A stretch of DNA of 64,000 bases from Archangium sp. GTDB lineage: Bacteria; Myxococcota; Myxococcia; Myxococcales; Myxococcaceae. The notes under the pieces are model-generated. The model worked only from the letters and a program-made list of their open reading frames with translations, was not told the DNA's origin and did not search any database. The translations under genes and the position numbers were made by a program. The stretch's first letter is position 1; each line of letters starts with the position of its first letter. Location: positions 45,325 to 109,324 of the forward strand of contig JAUYRZ010000018.1 of the NCBI GenBank assembly GCA_030695565.1. Direction: 5' to 3'. This document shows positions 49,843-58,529 of this stretch, one piece after another.

Positions 49843-52800
49843 CTACTTCTCCGTCCAGACCTTCAGAACTCTCAGGGCCATACGGGCGTGCTCGAACCGT
49901 TCGGCCAGTGAGCCCTGCGGCCCACGCGTCACGGTCGCCTCGATGCGCGCCGCCGCCACCTGCCGTTTGCGCGTCGCTTCCGCGGACCGTCGCGACGACT
50001 CGAGCGCCTCCGCTTCCGACAGCTCGACCTGCGCCCGGTACACATCGACCGCCGATGAGAACGCGAGGTCCTTTTCACCCAGCAGCTCCCTCGCGGCCCG
50101 GAAGTCGCCTTCCGCTGCGCTCAGCTCACCCTTGCGCGCGCGCAACGCACCTCGTGCACCGAGGCAAAGCCCCGCATGCCGCTTGTCACCGACCACATGA
50201 AACAACGCGAGCGCCTCATCGAGCGACTCGGCAGCGGGCTCCAGGGTCAGCTGCTCCATCAACAACAATGACTGATTGAGCAGACAGATCGCCTCGAAGC
50301 GCCGGTTGCCCACTTCCCGGTGAACCCCGACGGCGCGCCGGTAGAGCGCCATCGCCCGCGCGTTCACCCCGCGGTCGCGCTCGAGGTCCGCGAAGTTGGT
50401 GACCGCGATGCCTTCACTGCGCCGGTTGCCCAGCTCGCGATGCACGGCGATCGCCTTGGTGCAGCTCTCTTCCGCCGCGGCCCACTCACCACGCGCCTGC
50501 TGCAGCACGGCGAGGTTGCTGAGCGTCACGCCCTCGAAGCGCCGGTCTTTCGCGAGCCGGTGGAGCTTCAGCGCCGCCGCCGACAAATCTTCCGCGTCAT
50601 CCTGCCGGCCCTGCTCCTGCGCGACCGCGCCGAGGTTGGCGAACACGCGCCCTTGCATGCGCAGATCCTTCGTCTCCTTGAGCAGCGTCAGCGCGCGCTC
50701 GAGCAGCGCCTGCGCGTCGATCAACGAGCCCTCCTGCTTGCGCACCGAGCCCAGGTACGCGAGCGCGCGGCCTTCGATCTCCGGAGGCTGCGGCCGCGAG
50801 AGCACCGACTGGAGATCTGCCGCGGCTTCCTTCAACCGCCCGCGGGACAGCAACACCCGCGCGCGCGCCTCGAGCGCCGGAACACGGTCGACGGGGTCGC
50901 TCAACTTTTGCAACACCGAGTCGAGCATCGAGAGATGCCCCCCATACGGGCCGCGCACCAGGAACAGCGCATCGAGGCCGAGCAGCACACGCAGCGCCTG
51001 CTTCACGCCATCGCCGCCTTGAGCGAGCCACCACTCCCAGGCGCTCATCAGGTTGTCGCGTTCGGCACTGAGCAGATCGAGCACCGCCGCGCCCTTCTCG
51101 GCCGCGGGCCCGAGCGTCTCGCCAAAACGCAGGTACCAGGTCGCGTGGCGTTTTCGCGCGCGCAGCTCCTCCTGCGGCAGCCGGTTGATCACCCGTGCGC
51201 GAATCGACTCGTACAGGCCGTACCGCGCCTGATCAGACTTGAGCGGAAAGGTCACCCGCAGCAGCGACTTGCTGCGAAGCCGATGGAGCACCTGCAACAC
51301 CGCCTCGCGATGCGCATCACCCGGATGCCCCGGGATCCGCAGCACGTCGAGCGCGGCACCCGCCGAGAAGCCCGAGGAGAACACGGTGCACTGCGCCAGC
51401 GCCGCGCGCTCTTCATCACTGAGCTGAGCCCAGCTCGCTTCGAAGGCTTGATCGATCGCGAGGAACTGCCCACTGCCCCCGGTGGAGGACTGCAGCTTCG
51501 CCGCTTCCCGCAGCGCCTCCAGCGGCGCGTCAGCCATCTGCGCGGCGGCGAGCTCGATGGCCAGCGGCATGCCGTCGAGCCGGCGCACCAGCTCCTTCAC
51601 CATGTCGCGCGCCCAACGGCCGGTGGGAAAGTTCGGGTTGAGCGTGCGCACGCGCTCGAGAAACAGGCGCATCGCGTCGCTCTCGTCATCACCATCGATG
51701 GGGAGCGGCCCAACCTCGTACTTCTTCTCGGCCTCGACACCGAGCGCGACGCGGGAGCAGAGAAGGAAGTGCGCGTCTTTCGCCACGGCGTGCCACGCGA
51801 GCACCACCGGCGCGATCTCCCCGGCGAGCTGTTCGACGTTGTCGAGCACCAGCAGGCACTGCCGCCGCGCAGTCAACAACACGCCCACCGCCTCGACCGG
51901 AGAACCGGCCGCGGGGAGCGCGACCCCGAGCGATTCGGAGACGGTGATGCACAACCCTTCCACGCTCTTCGCACCCGAGAGATCCGCGACCCATACGCGC
52001 CCGCGGAAGGTCGAGGCCTGCTGTCGCGCCGCCTCACGAGCGAGGCGTGACTTGCCCACACCTCCGGGCCCCAGCAGCGAGACCAACCGCTCACCACTGC
52101 CGAGCAACTGATGGAGATCCGCCAACTCCGCAGCGCGGCCGATCAGCGCCTGCTCATCCGAAGGCACCTGGCCTTCTTCGGGAGCGGCGGCGGGCTCCTC
52201 CTCTACCGCCGTGAGCTGCGGCTCGGAGTTCCACTGCGGCCGCACGCCGGGCCGCTCCTGGCGGGTGACGAGGTCGACCGCACCGCCCTCGAAGGTGCCC
52301 GTCGGTTCTTCATCGGGGGCGAGCCCTTCGGCGTGGCCGGATTCGGGAACCAACGAGCGGGTGAGCGCGGCGATGGCCTTTGCGCCCGAAGGCAACGCGT
52401 ACTGCTCGGACACGGTCTCGATCGCTTCACCGAGATCAGCGGCGCGCTTGAAGCGGCCGGCCGCTTCCTTCGAGAGCGCCTTCAAGATCAACGCGTCGAC
52501 CTCGGGAGGCACTTCCGCGCGGTAGAGCGAAGGCGGTGAGACCTGGCAGGCGAAGATCTTCGCCATGGTCTCGGCTTGCGTCGCGCCGCGGAAGAGCCGA
52601 CGTCCGGTCAGCGCCTCCCACAGGCAGACGCCCAGCGCGAAGATGTCGGTGCGTGCGTCGATGCGCCGGCCATCGGCCTGCTCCGGCGACATGTACGGCA
52701 GCTTGCCCTTCACCAACCCGGGCGTGGTGCGCAGGAAACGTTGCTCCGCGCGCGCGACGCCGAAGTCGATCAGCTTCACCTCGCCGCTGCGCCCGAAGAG

Positions 52801-53241
52801 GATGTTCTGCGGCGTGACGTCGCGGTGGACGATCTGCAGCGCACGGCCTTCTGAATCGGTCGCGTGGTGCGCGTAGTCGAGCGCGCTCGCCAGCGCGGCG
52901 CCGAGCGAGAGCACCGCTTCGAGGGGCAGGTGTTCACCCTTGCGCGCGGCGCGCTTGAGCACCTCGGAGAGCGCGGCGCCTTCCACGTACTCCATGCGCA
53001 CGAACCACTCGCCTTCGACTTCACCGAGCTCGTCGATGCGCACGATGTTCGGGTGGCGCAGGCGCGCGGCGATGCGCGTCTCGTCGAGGAAGGCGCGCAA
53101 CATGTCGGCGTCGCTGAGCATCGACGCGAGGATTCGTTTGATCACCACCGGGCGTTTGAGCTGCGGGCCGCGCGCGAGAAACACCTCGCCCATCCCTCCG
53201 CGGCCGAGCAGCGTGATCAGCTTGTACTTCCCGAAGATCAA
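49843..53241 (-). CDS. Ser/Thr kinase - STAND ATPase - TPR fusion
   Basis: A 1132-residue cytoplasmic protein. The kinase domain (about 6-280) has GRGGMG, K35 (VIKR), HRDVTPQN (D141) and DFG (D159), with SPEQA as the APE-like motif. A STAND-type ATPase (about 365-700) follows, with Walker A GPGGVGKS (391-398), Walker B CLLVLDNV (462-468) and the later GMPLAIELAAAQM motif of NB-ARC/AfsR-like proteins. About ten TPRs (about 790-1110; RALAYLGSVRKQEGSLIDAQ, AYLGSV type) end it. No membrane helix. It resembles signalling hubs in actinobacteria and myxobacteria that respond to ligand by ATPase oligomerisation. Substrate unknown. Confidence 0.9.
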   Translation of the reverse strand: MIFGKYKLITLLGRGGMGEVFLARGPQLKRPVVIKRILASMLSDADMLRAFLDETRIAARLRHPNIVRIDELGEVEGEWFVRMEYVEGAALSEVLKRAARKGEHLPLEAVLSLGAALASALDYAHHATDSEGRALQIVHRDVTPQNILFGRSGEVKLIDFGVARAEQRFLRTTPGLVKGKLPYMSPEQADGRRIDARTDIFALGVCLWEALTGRRLFRGATQAETMAKIFACQVSPPSLYRAEVPPEVDALILKALSKEAAGRFKRAADLGEAIETVSEQYALPSGAKAIAALTRSLVPESGHAEGLAPDEEPTGTFEGGAVDLVTRQERPGVRPQWNSEPQLTAVEEEPAAAPEEGQVPSDEQALIGRAAELADLHQLLGSGERLVSLLGPGGVGKSRLAREAARQQASTFRGRVWVADLSGAKSVEGLCITVSESLGVALPAAGSPVEAVGVLLTARRQCLLVLDNVEQLAGEIAPVVLAWHAVAKDAHFLLCSRVALGVEAEKKYEVGPLPIDGDDESDAMRLFLERVRTLNPNFPTGRWARDMVKELVRRLDGMPLAIELAAAQMADAPLEALREAAKLQSSTGGSGQFLAIDQAFEASWAQLSDEERAALAQCTVFSSGFSAGAALDVLRIPGHPGDAHREAVLQVLHRLRSKSLLRVTFPLKSDQARYGLYESIRARVINRLPQEELRARKRHATWYLRFGETLGPAAEKGAAVLDLLSAERDNLMSAWEWWLAQGGDGVKQALRVLLGLDALFLVRGPYGGHLSMLDSVLQKLSDPVDRVPALEARARVLLSRGRLKEAAADLQSVLSRPQPPEIEGRALAYLGSVRKQEGSLIDAQALLERALTLLKETKDLRMQGRVFANLGAVAQEQGRQDDAEDLSAAALKLHRLAKDRRFEGVTLSNLAVLQQARGEWAAAEESCTKAIAVHRELGNRRSEGIAVTNFADLERDRGVNARAMALYRRAVGVHREVGNRRFEAICLLNQSLLLMEQLTLEPAAESLDEALALFHVVGDKRHAGLCLGARGALRARKGELSAAEGDFRAARELLGEKDLAFSSAVDVYRAQVELSEAEALESSRRSAEATRKRQVAAARIEATVTRGPQGSLAERFEHARMALRVLKVWTEK

Positions 53242-53295
53242 GTCAGCAGGAGGCTAGCCTCTCCCGTGCGGCCAGCGCAGTTCCCTGGACCCATC

Positions 53296-53305
53296 GGGGG
53301 GGGGG
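53296..53305. repeat. Ten-G homopolymer tract in a divergent intergenic region
   Basis: A run of ten G in the 109-bp gap between the kinase-STAND gene and the Uma2 gene. It may be prone to slippage. Confidence 0.9.
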
Positions 53306-53350
53306 TGATGGATCGACGCTGAGCGGAGTCGTCCCGGCTATGATGTCGAC

Positions 53351-53920
53351 ATGAGTACAGCCAAGCGACTGCACTACGGATACTCCGATTACCTGGCCTC
53401 GCTCGAGATGAGCGAGCTCAAGCTCGAGTATTGCGACGGGGTGATCTACGCCATGGCCGGGGGGACGCGGGCCCACGCACAGCTCAGCGCTGCGGTCATC
53501 GTCGCGCTGCATCGGGTTCTGCCGAAGAGCTGCCTCGCTTCAACCTCCGACATGAAGGTACGAATCGAAGCGTCGGACCTGAGCACCTTTCCGGATGTTT
53601 CGGTCGTCTGCGGCGAGCCGATCATGTCGAGCATCGATGCGAATGCACTGAGCAACCCCACCTTGCTCGTTGAAGTGACCAGCAAGGGGACCGAGGACTA
53701 CGACCGCGGCGACAAGCTCAGCCACTACAAACAACTTCCTTCGCTCCGGGTCGTGCTGTTCGTCTCGCACCGTAAGCGCAGCATCACTCGAGTCCAACGA
53801 ACGGAGGGGGGCTGGGAAGAGCGGGAGTTCCGCGCCGGAGAAGTGGTCAGCGTCGAGTCGCCCCAGCTGAGTTTCACCGTCGACGAGGTGTACGACGGGA
53901 TCGTGCTCGATCCCCAGTGA
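53351..53920 (+). CDS. Uma2-family (DUF820) putative endonuclease
   Basis: A 189-residue protein of the Uma2 family, which has a PD-(D/E)xK-like fold. Candidate catalytic residues are D82 in FPDVSVVCG, E108 and K112 in LLVEVTSK, and the family block KLSHYKQLPSLRVVLFVSHR follows. The end, EVVSVESPQLSFTVDEVYDG, is typical. The activity of most members has not been tested. The start is ATG 53351. It is divergent from the large kinase gene. A broken copy lies at 9279-9621. Confidence 0.88.
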   Translation: MSTAKRLHYGYSDYLASLEMSELKLEYCDGVIYAMAGGTRAHAQLSAAVIVALHRVLPKSCLASTSDMKVRIEASDLSTFPDVSVVCGEPIMSSIDANALSNPTLLVEVTSKGTEDYDRGDKLSHYKQLPSLRVVLFVSHRKRSITRVQRTEGGWEEREFRAGEVVSVESPQLSFTVDEVYDGIVLDPQ

Positions 53921-54022
53921 GCCAGGCCGCTTCGTGCGGACGCTCGGCTCGCTGAAGGAGCACTCCGCGTGGGAGCACCCGGTACGGCAGTTCAGAAGTT
54001 CGTTCGCTGCATCGGAACCTCG

Positions 54023-54076
54023 CCCTGCGAAGTGGGGAGAGGTCGGCCCTGAGCCTGTCGAAGGGCCGGTGAGGGG
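54023..54076. repeat. Composite repeat: REP interrupted by second-type repeat
   Basis: CCCTGCGAAGTGGGGAGAGG and TCGG belong to a REP; it is then broken by CCCTGAGCCTGTCGAAGGGC, a unit of the 5629-5750 family, before GGTGAGGGGG completes the REP. The rest of the 227-bp gap to the efflux operon holds a second REP and nothing else. Confidence 0.65.
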
Positions 54077-54100
54077 GCCAACTCCGAAGCCCGGAAGGCC

Positions 54101-54141
54101 CCGCACCCCGACCCTCTCCCCGCTGGCGCAGGGAGAGGGAG
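54101..54141. repeat. REP-like palindromic repeat
   Basis: CCGCACCCCGACCCTCTCCC followed by CGCTGGCGCAGGGAGAGGG; it lies 7 bp past the stop codon of the membrane fusion protein gene and may terminate the efflux operon. Confidence 0.85.
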
Positions 54142-54147
54142 AACGTT

Positions 54148-55251
54148 TCAGGAAGCGGTCACGTAGCTGGTGACCCGCTGGCCAGGCACCAGGCGGGTGT
54201 TGACCTCGAGTTCGATCACCGTCTCCAGCACCTTGGTGTCGTTCTTCTCGATCGGATCATCCGTTCGGATGTTCTTGCGACCGAATCTCCGGCCCACCTC
54301 GACCACCTTGCCGCTGAACCGCTCGGCCCCGAACGCATCGGCGGTGACGAACGCCTTCGCGCCCACCACCACCTTCGCGATGTCGCGCTCGTCCACGTCC
54401 ATGCGCACGCGCAGCTTGGTGGTGTCACCCAGGACCACCAGCGGCTCCGACCCCAGGCTGTAGAGCTCGCCCTTGCGCACCTTCACCTGGAGCACCTCGG
54501 CATCGATCGGCGCGCGCACGACAAGCCGCTCCACCTGGGCCTGCGCCTGGGCCACCCGCGCTTCGGCCGCCAACAACCGCGCGCGCTGAAAGGAGACCTC
54601 TTCCACGCGGCTGCCTGCTTCCGCCGCCCTCAAGCGCGCATCGGCCGAGCGGTACACCGCCTGATCCGTCTGCGCCTGCCGCCGCGCACGCTCGAGCTCA
54701 TCGGCCGTCGCCGCGTTCGTCTTCGCCAGTTGTTCGGTGCGCGCGAGGATGCCGGCCGAGAGATCAGCGCGCGACTTCGCGGCCTGGGCATCGGCGTTCG
54801 CGGCGTCGCGGTCTTCCATGCGCACGCCCTTCTGCACGCGGGAGAGATTGGCGCGTTCACCCGCGAGGTCCGCTTCGGCCGAACGAAGCGCGGCCCGCTC
54901 GACGGCGTCATCGAGCTGCACCAGCACGTCACCCTTCTTCACCTGCTGCCCTTCGCGCACCAGCACGTCGGCCACCACCGCGCTCACCTGCGAGGCCACC
55001 TGCGTCTCGCGATCCGCCGGCTCCACCACGCCGTTGCCGCCGACCAGCTCAGCACCGCTCGGAGGCAGCGCATCGCGGGTGTCGGGCCCCCCCACGCGCG
55101 ACTTCGCTTCGCGCTTCGCCTTGTCTTGATCCTTCTCCACCGGCACGGTCACCGGCGGCGCGGTCTCGTTTCGAACGATCTGCGCGCCACAGCTGCCGAG
55201 CAGCAGAAGAAAGGCGCCGACCCGAAGACCGCGGGGAAACTTGTCCATCAT
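54148..55251 (-). CDS. Periplasmic adaptor (membrane fusion) lipoprotein of an efflux system
   Basis: A 367-residue HlyD/MacA-type adaptor. The signal ends in LLLLGSC, a lipobox. A lipoyl-like half-motif (ADVLVREGQQVKKGDVLVQL) is followed by a coiled-coil hairpin (about 120-230, AAKSRADLSAGILARTEQLA) and then the second lipoyl half (RLVVRAPIDAEVLQVKVRKG). A beta-barrel domain (TTKLRVRMDVDERDIAKVVV) ends the protein. It would connect the MacB-like permease to the TolC-like channel. ATG 55251 has GAGG six bases upstream and is preferred over 55263. Last gene of the operon. Confidence 0.87.
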   Translation of the reverse strand: MMDKFPRGLRVGAFLLLLGSCGAQIVRNETAPPVTVPVEKDQDKAKREAKSRVGGPDTRDALPPSGAELVGGNGVVEPADRETQVASQVSAVVADVLVREGQQVKKGDVLVQLDDAVERAALRSAEADLAGERANLSRVQKGVRMEDRDAANADAQAAKSRADLSAGILARTEQLAKTNAATADELERARRQAQTDQAVYRSADARLRAAEAGSRVEEVSFQRARLLAAEARVAQAQAQVERLVVRAPIDAEVLQVKVRKGELYSLGSEPLVVLGDTTKLRVRMDVDERDIAKVVVGAKAFVTADAFGAERFSGKVVEVGRRFGRKNIRTDDPIEKNDTKVLETVIELEVNTRLVPGQRVTSYVTAS

Positions 55252-55259
55252 GGTGAACC

Positions 55260-55952
55260 TCATGGCTGAGCCGGAGCGGGAACGAGCAGACCGTCTTCCA
55301 TGTGCACGGTGCGGTCTGCGAAGTGAAAGATGCGGTTGTCATGGGTCACCACCACCACGGTGTGACCACGCTCGGTGGAGAGCTTCTTGAGCAGCTCGGT
55401 GACCTGCTGACCGGTGTGTGCGTCGAGTGACGCGGTGGGCTCGTCCGCGAGAATCAGCGGAGGCCTTCCCGCCACCGCGCGCGCGACGGCCACGCGCTGA
55501 CGTTGACCGCCCGAGAGGTCATTCGGGTGACGCTTCATCTTGTCCGAAAGGCCCACCGCGCTGAGCACGTCGCGCGCCTCGATCAGGGCCTGCTTGCGGC
55601 TCGCCCCGCGCAGCTCGAGCGGGAAGGCCACGTTGTCTTCCACGCTGAGCGCGGGGATGAGGTTGTTCCCCTGGAAGATGAAGCCGATGTACGAGAGGCG
55701 AAGGTCGGGCAGCTCCGACTCCTTGCGGCCGTGGAGCTTCTCTCCGAAGAGAACTGCCTCGCCTTCGGTCGGCGAGAGCACGCAGCCGAGAATCGAGAGC
55801 AGCGTCGTCTTGCCGCTGCCCGACGGGCCCACCAGCATCATGAACTCGCCGGTCTTCACCTGCAGGTCGATGCCCTTGAGCGCCTGAAACGCGAGCGCGC
55901 CGGTGCCGTAGGTCTTGGTCAGGCCGCGGAGTTCGATCGCCAGGTCATTCAT
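55260..55952 (-). CDS. ABC transporter ATPase, MacB/LolD type
   Basis: A 230-residue ATPase. It has Walker A GPSGSGKT, the Q-loop region IGFIFQGNNLIPALSVEDNV, signature LSGGQRQR, Walker B LILADEPTASLD and H-loop VTHD. These match the MacB/LolD/FtsE group, which works with FtsX-like permeases rather than large transport domains. The ATG at 55952 overlaps the permease stop. It would hydrolyse ATP to drive conformational change rather than move substrate itself. Confidence 0.92.
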   Translation of the reverse strand: MNDLAIELRGLTKTYGTGALAFQALKGIDLQVKTGEFMMLVGPSGSGKTTLLSILGCVLSPTEGEAVLFGEKLHGRKESELPDLRLSYIGFIFQGNNLIPALSVEDNVAFPLELRGASRKQALIEARDVLSAVGLSDKMKRHPNDLSGGQRQRVAVARAVAGRPPLILADEPTASLDAHTGQQVTELLKKLSTERGHTVVVVTHDNRIFHFADRTVHMEDGLLVPAPAQP

Positions 55953-57124
55953 CGGAACACCATCGCGGGCTCGAGCTTTCTCAGGCGCACCAACGCCAGC
56001 ACCGACGCGAGCAGGCACACGCCGATCATCAGCGTGAAGGTGATGCCCACCGCGAGGTTCGGAAGAATGGGCGTCAGCTGCGCATTGCGAATGCCCTGCA
56101 CCATGGCCGCCATCAGGCCCAGGCCCACGAGGCTGCCCACCACGCCGTAGACGATGGCCTGCACGAAGAGCAGCCGGCCCAGGTCACCGGTGGTCGCGCC
56201 GATGGCCTTGATGGTGCCGAACTGCCGCATGTTGTCGACCACCGACGAGAACATCGAGAGCGCCACGGTGATGAGGCCGACCAGCAACCCCATGAAGGTG
56301 GAGAGCCCGAAGCTCATGCCGATCTGCGTGGCGGTGAGGATGTAGGTGAGGATCTCCGAGAGGTATTCGTCACGCGTCATCACCCGCGTATCGGGCAGCT
56401 CACGTTGCAGGCGCTCGCGCAGCTCGACGGGTGAGACGCCGGGGGCGGCGCCGACCATCAAGAAGGTGTGGCTGCCGGCGGGCTGTTTGAGAATCTCGCG
56501 AGCGAGGGTCTGCTCCGCGAACGCGAAGGCCGGGGCGAACGGGAGCAGGCCCCAGGTGAAGCCCACCGCGCGCACGTGATGCCCGCTCAGCTCGCGCACC
56601 GAGCCCAGGTTCAAGCCGCCGAACTTCTCCCGCTCCGAGTCTTCGAAGAACACCGCGTCGGGCTGGAGCAGCGCTTCGGTTTCACCCGCCACCAGGTTCC
56701 ACGGTCCACCCGCGAAACGAGGGGCCCGGGTGCCGACCAGCGAGACGGGCTCGCTGCCCCCGTTGGGGAGCTTGAGCTGCGCGGTCTGCAGCACCAGCGG
56801 CTCCGCCCAGGCCACGCCGGGGGTCGACCGCGCGCGGTTGAGCTGCGCGTCGTTGAGCGGAGAGCCGCCCTGAAACTGCCGCGTGCCGGGCGGGGTGATC
56901 CACACGTCTGCCACCGCGTTCTCCACGAACATGCGGTTCTTGAAGAGCAGCGCGAGGAAGGTGCCGACCTGGAAGTTGCCCAGAACCACCGCGAAGACGA
57001 CGCCGAACAAGGTGCCGAGCAGCTTGAGGCGGTCGAAGAACATCATGCGCACGCCGATGGTGCCGAGCGTGAGCCAACGCCGGAAGAAGCCCGGCCGGGT
57101 GCGAATGGGTTGTGCCGCCTTCAT
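55949..57124 (-). CDS. FtsX-like ABC transporter permease
   Basis: A 391-residue MacB/LolE-like permease. One membrane helix is near the start (about 35-60), a large periplasmic domain follows (about 65-260; WITPPGTRQFQGGSPLNDAQ, VGFTWGLLPFAPAFAFAEQT), then three C-terminal helices (IGMSFGLSTFMGLLVGLITV, LLFVQAIVYGVVGSLVGLGL, ITFTLMIGVCLLASVLALVR). This four-helix arrangement is the MacB/LolCE-type. The start ATG 57124 overlaps the TolC-type stop and has GGGGAG upstream. Translational coupling holds the operon in order: channel, permease, ATPase, adaptor. Confidence 0.88.
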   Translation of the reverse strand: MKAAQPIRTRPGFFRRWLTLGTIGVRMMFFDRLKLLGTLFGVVFAVVLGNFQVGTFLALLFKNRMFVENAVADVWITPPGTRQFQGGSPLNDAQLNRARSTPGVAWAEPLVLQTAQLKLPNGGSEPVSLVGTRAPRFAGGPWNLVAGETEALLQPDAVFFEDSEREKFGGLNLGSVRELSGHHVRAVGFTWGLLPFAPAFAFAEQTLAREILKQPAGSHTFLMVGAAPGVSPVELRERLQRELPDTRVMTRDEYLSEILTYILTATQIGMSFGLSTFMGLLVGLITVALSMFSSVVDNMRQFGTIKAIGATTGDLGRLLFVQAIVYGVVGSLVGLGLMAAMVQGIRNAQLTPILPNLAVGITFTLMIGVCLLASVLALVRLRKLEPAMVFR

Positions 57125-58377
57125 GGCCGCTCCCCTGCTGAGATGGCGAGCAGCGCGCGGGCCGAAGCGAGCTCTGCGCTTGCTTGAATTTCGTTGAGCT
57201 CGGCGGCGAAGAGGTCGCGTTCGGCCTGGATGACGTCGAGCTGCGTGGCGACGCCGGCGAGGTTTCGTTCGTGCGCGAGGCTGGACGCGCGGGTGGCGGC
57301 CTTCACCTGCGCCCGGGCGGCCTGCAGCTTCTTCACCGCGGCCCTGGTCTTCTGCCAATCGGAGTGCAGCTGATCCGCCGCTTCCCGCCGCGCGCGTTCG
57401 GCAGAGATGAGCGCAGTCTCCTGAGAGGCGTTCAGCGAGCGCATGCCCGCCACCGCCGGAACATCGAGGCGCCAGTTGAAGGTGAGGCCTGCGTTGTAGA
57501 GCGACGACTGGCCCTGGAAGCCGGTCGCGTTGGTGAACCGTTGGGTGAACTGCGCGTTGATGGTGGGCACCACGGCCAGGGTGGCGGCGGTCGAGTTGCG
57601 GCGCGCGGTGGTGACTTCCTGCTCAGCGGCCTGCACCGCGGGGCGCGTATCGACACCCCGTGCGAGCAGCTCTTCGAGCGGTGGGGCGCTCTCCAGCGCA
57701 TCGACCGGGAGCAGCGGCACTTCACCGGGCGTCAGGCCGCTGACCGTCTCCAGGGTGCGGGCGCCGGTGGCCACCAGGCTCTCAGCATCGGCGACGAGCT
57801 GTTGATTGCGTTCAGTTTCGGCGCGCGCGCGCATGAGGTCGAGCTCGTTGGCGACGCCCGCTTCCGTGCGTGCCTGGGTGACTTCGGCCTGCGCCTGGGC
57901 GAGCTGCCTCGAGCGTTGTGCCGACTCCAGGACCGCGCGGGCGCCGAGGTAGCCGTAGAAGGCAGTGACCACCTGGCGGTGCACTTGCTCGCGGGTGGCG
58001 GCCTCTCTTCGATCGGCGGCTTCTGCTGAAGAAGACGCAGCCGCGGTCTTGAGCCAACCCGCGGGATTGATCAGCGGCACCTCAGCCTTGAGCGTCGCGT
58101 CGAATTGATCTTTGGGGATGATCACCACCGGATCAGACGAGCCGAAGTTCACCACGGCCTCGTACTGATTGTGGGTCCACCCGCCGCTCGCCGTGAGGCT
58201 GGGCACCAGGCCACCCCAGGCCGTGGCGAACTCGGCCTGCGCCTGGGCACGGGCCTGCACCCCGGTGCGTGCGTCGAAGTTGGCCCGTTCCGCCGAGCGC
58301 AGGAAGTCGTTCAGCGGCTGAGCCAGGGACGGCGTGGCCAGCAACACCACCGCAGTTCTGAGTATTTTGAATAGCAC
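57121..58377 (-). CDS. TolC-family outer-membrane channel
   Basis: A 418-residue TolC-like protein. It has an N-terminal signal peptide (VLFKILRTAVVLLATPSLA), two homologous halves each with long helical hairpins (ARAQAQAEFATAWGGLVPSL ... QLAQAQAEVTQARTEAGVAN ... RAAVKKLQAARAQVKAATRA), and short barrel strands around SLTASGGWTHNQYEAVVNFG and VVPTINAQFTQRFTNATGFQ. It should form a trimeric channel-tunnel for the adaptor and permease. GTG 58377 is the start. It is the first gene of the operon, divergent from the TetR-type gene. Confidence 0.88.
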   Translation of the reverse strand: MLFKILRTAVVLLATPSLAQPLNDFLRSAERANFDARTGVQARAQAQAEFATAWGGLVPSLTASGGWTHNQYEAVVNFGSSDPVVIIPKDQFDATLKAEVPLINPAGWLKTAAASSSAEAADRREAATREQVHRQVVTAFYGYLGARAVLESAQRSRQLAQAQAEVTQARTEAGVANELDLMRARAETERNQQLVADAESLVATGARTLETVSGLTPGEVPLLPVDALESAPPLEELLARGVDTRPAVQAAEQEVTTARRNSTAATLAVVPTINAQFTQRFTNATGFQGQSSLYNAGLTFNWRLDVPAVAGMRSLNASQETALISAERARREAADQLHSDWQKTRAAVKKLQAARAQVKAATRASSLAHERNLAGVATQLDVIQAERDLFAAELNEIQASAELASARALLAISAGERP

Positions 58378-58529
58378 GGTTGAGCTACGAATTAAGGAGG
58401 GCGCTGGCACGTGGCAACTCCAAGTGGATCAGATTCTTTGCATTGCCTGGTACGGGTGCGCGGTTTTATTGTTTCAGGGTGGCGCGCACCCGAGGAAGCC
58501 GGAATGCCGGATATGAGGAGCAACGCAGC
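58378..58529. promoter_or_regulatory. Divergent regulatory region of the efflux operon and TetR-type gene
   Basis: 152 bp with an AT-rich part (around 58390-58396 and 58430-58475) unlike the surrounding high-GC sequence. It must hold both promoters. It includes GCACGTGGC at 58407-58415 and AAGTGGATC at 58422-58430, but no perfect long inverted repeat. The TetR-type protein probably binds here; that is an inference from gene layout. Confidence 0.6.

Noticed and set aside
54023..54147. A rho-independent terminator
   Set aside because: The palindromes have no downstream T-run on the relevant strand; they fit the REP family better, although termination is still possible.
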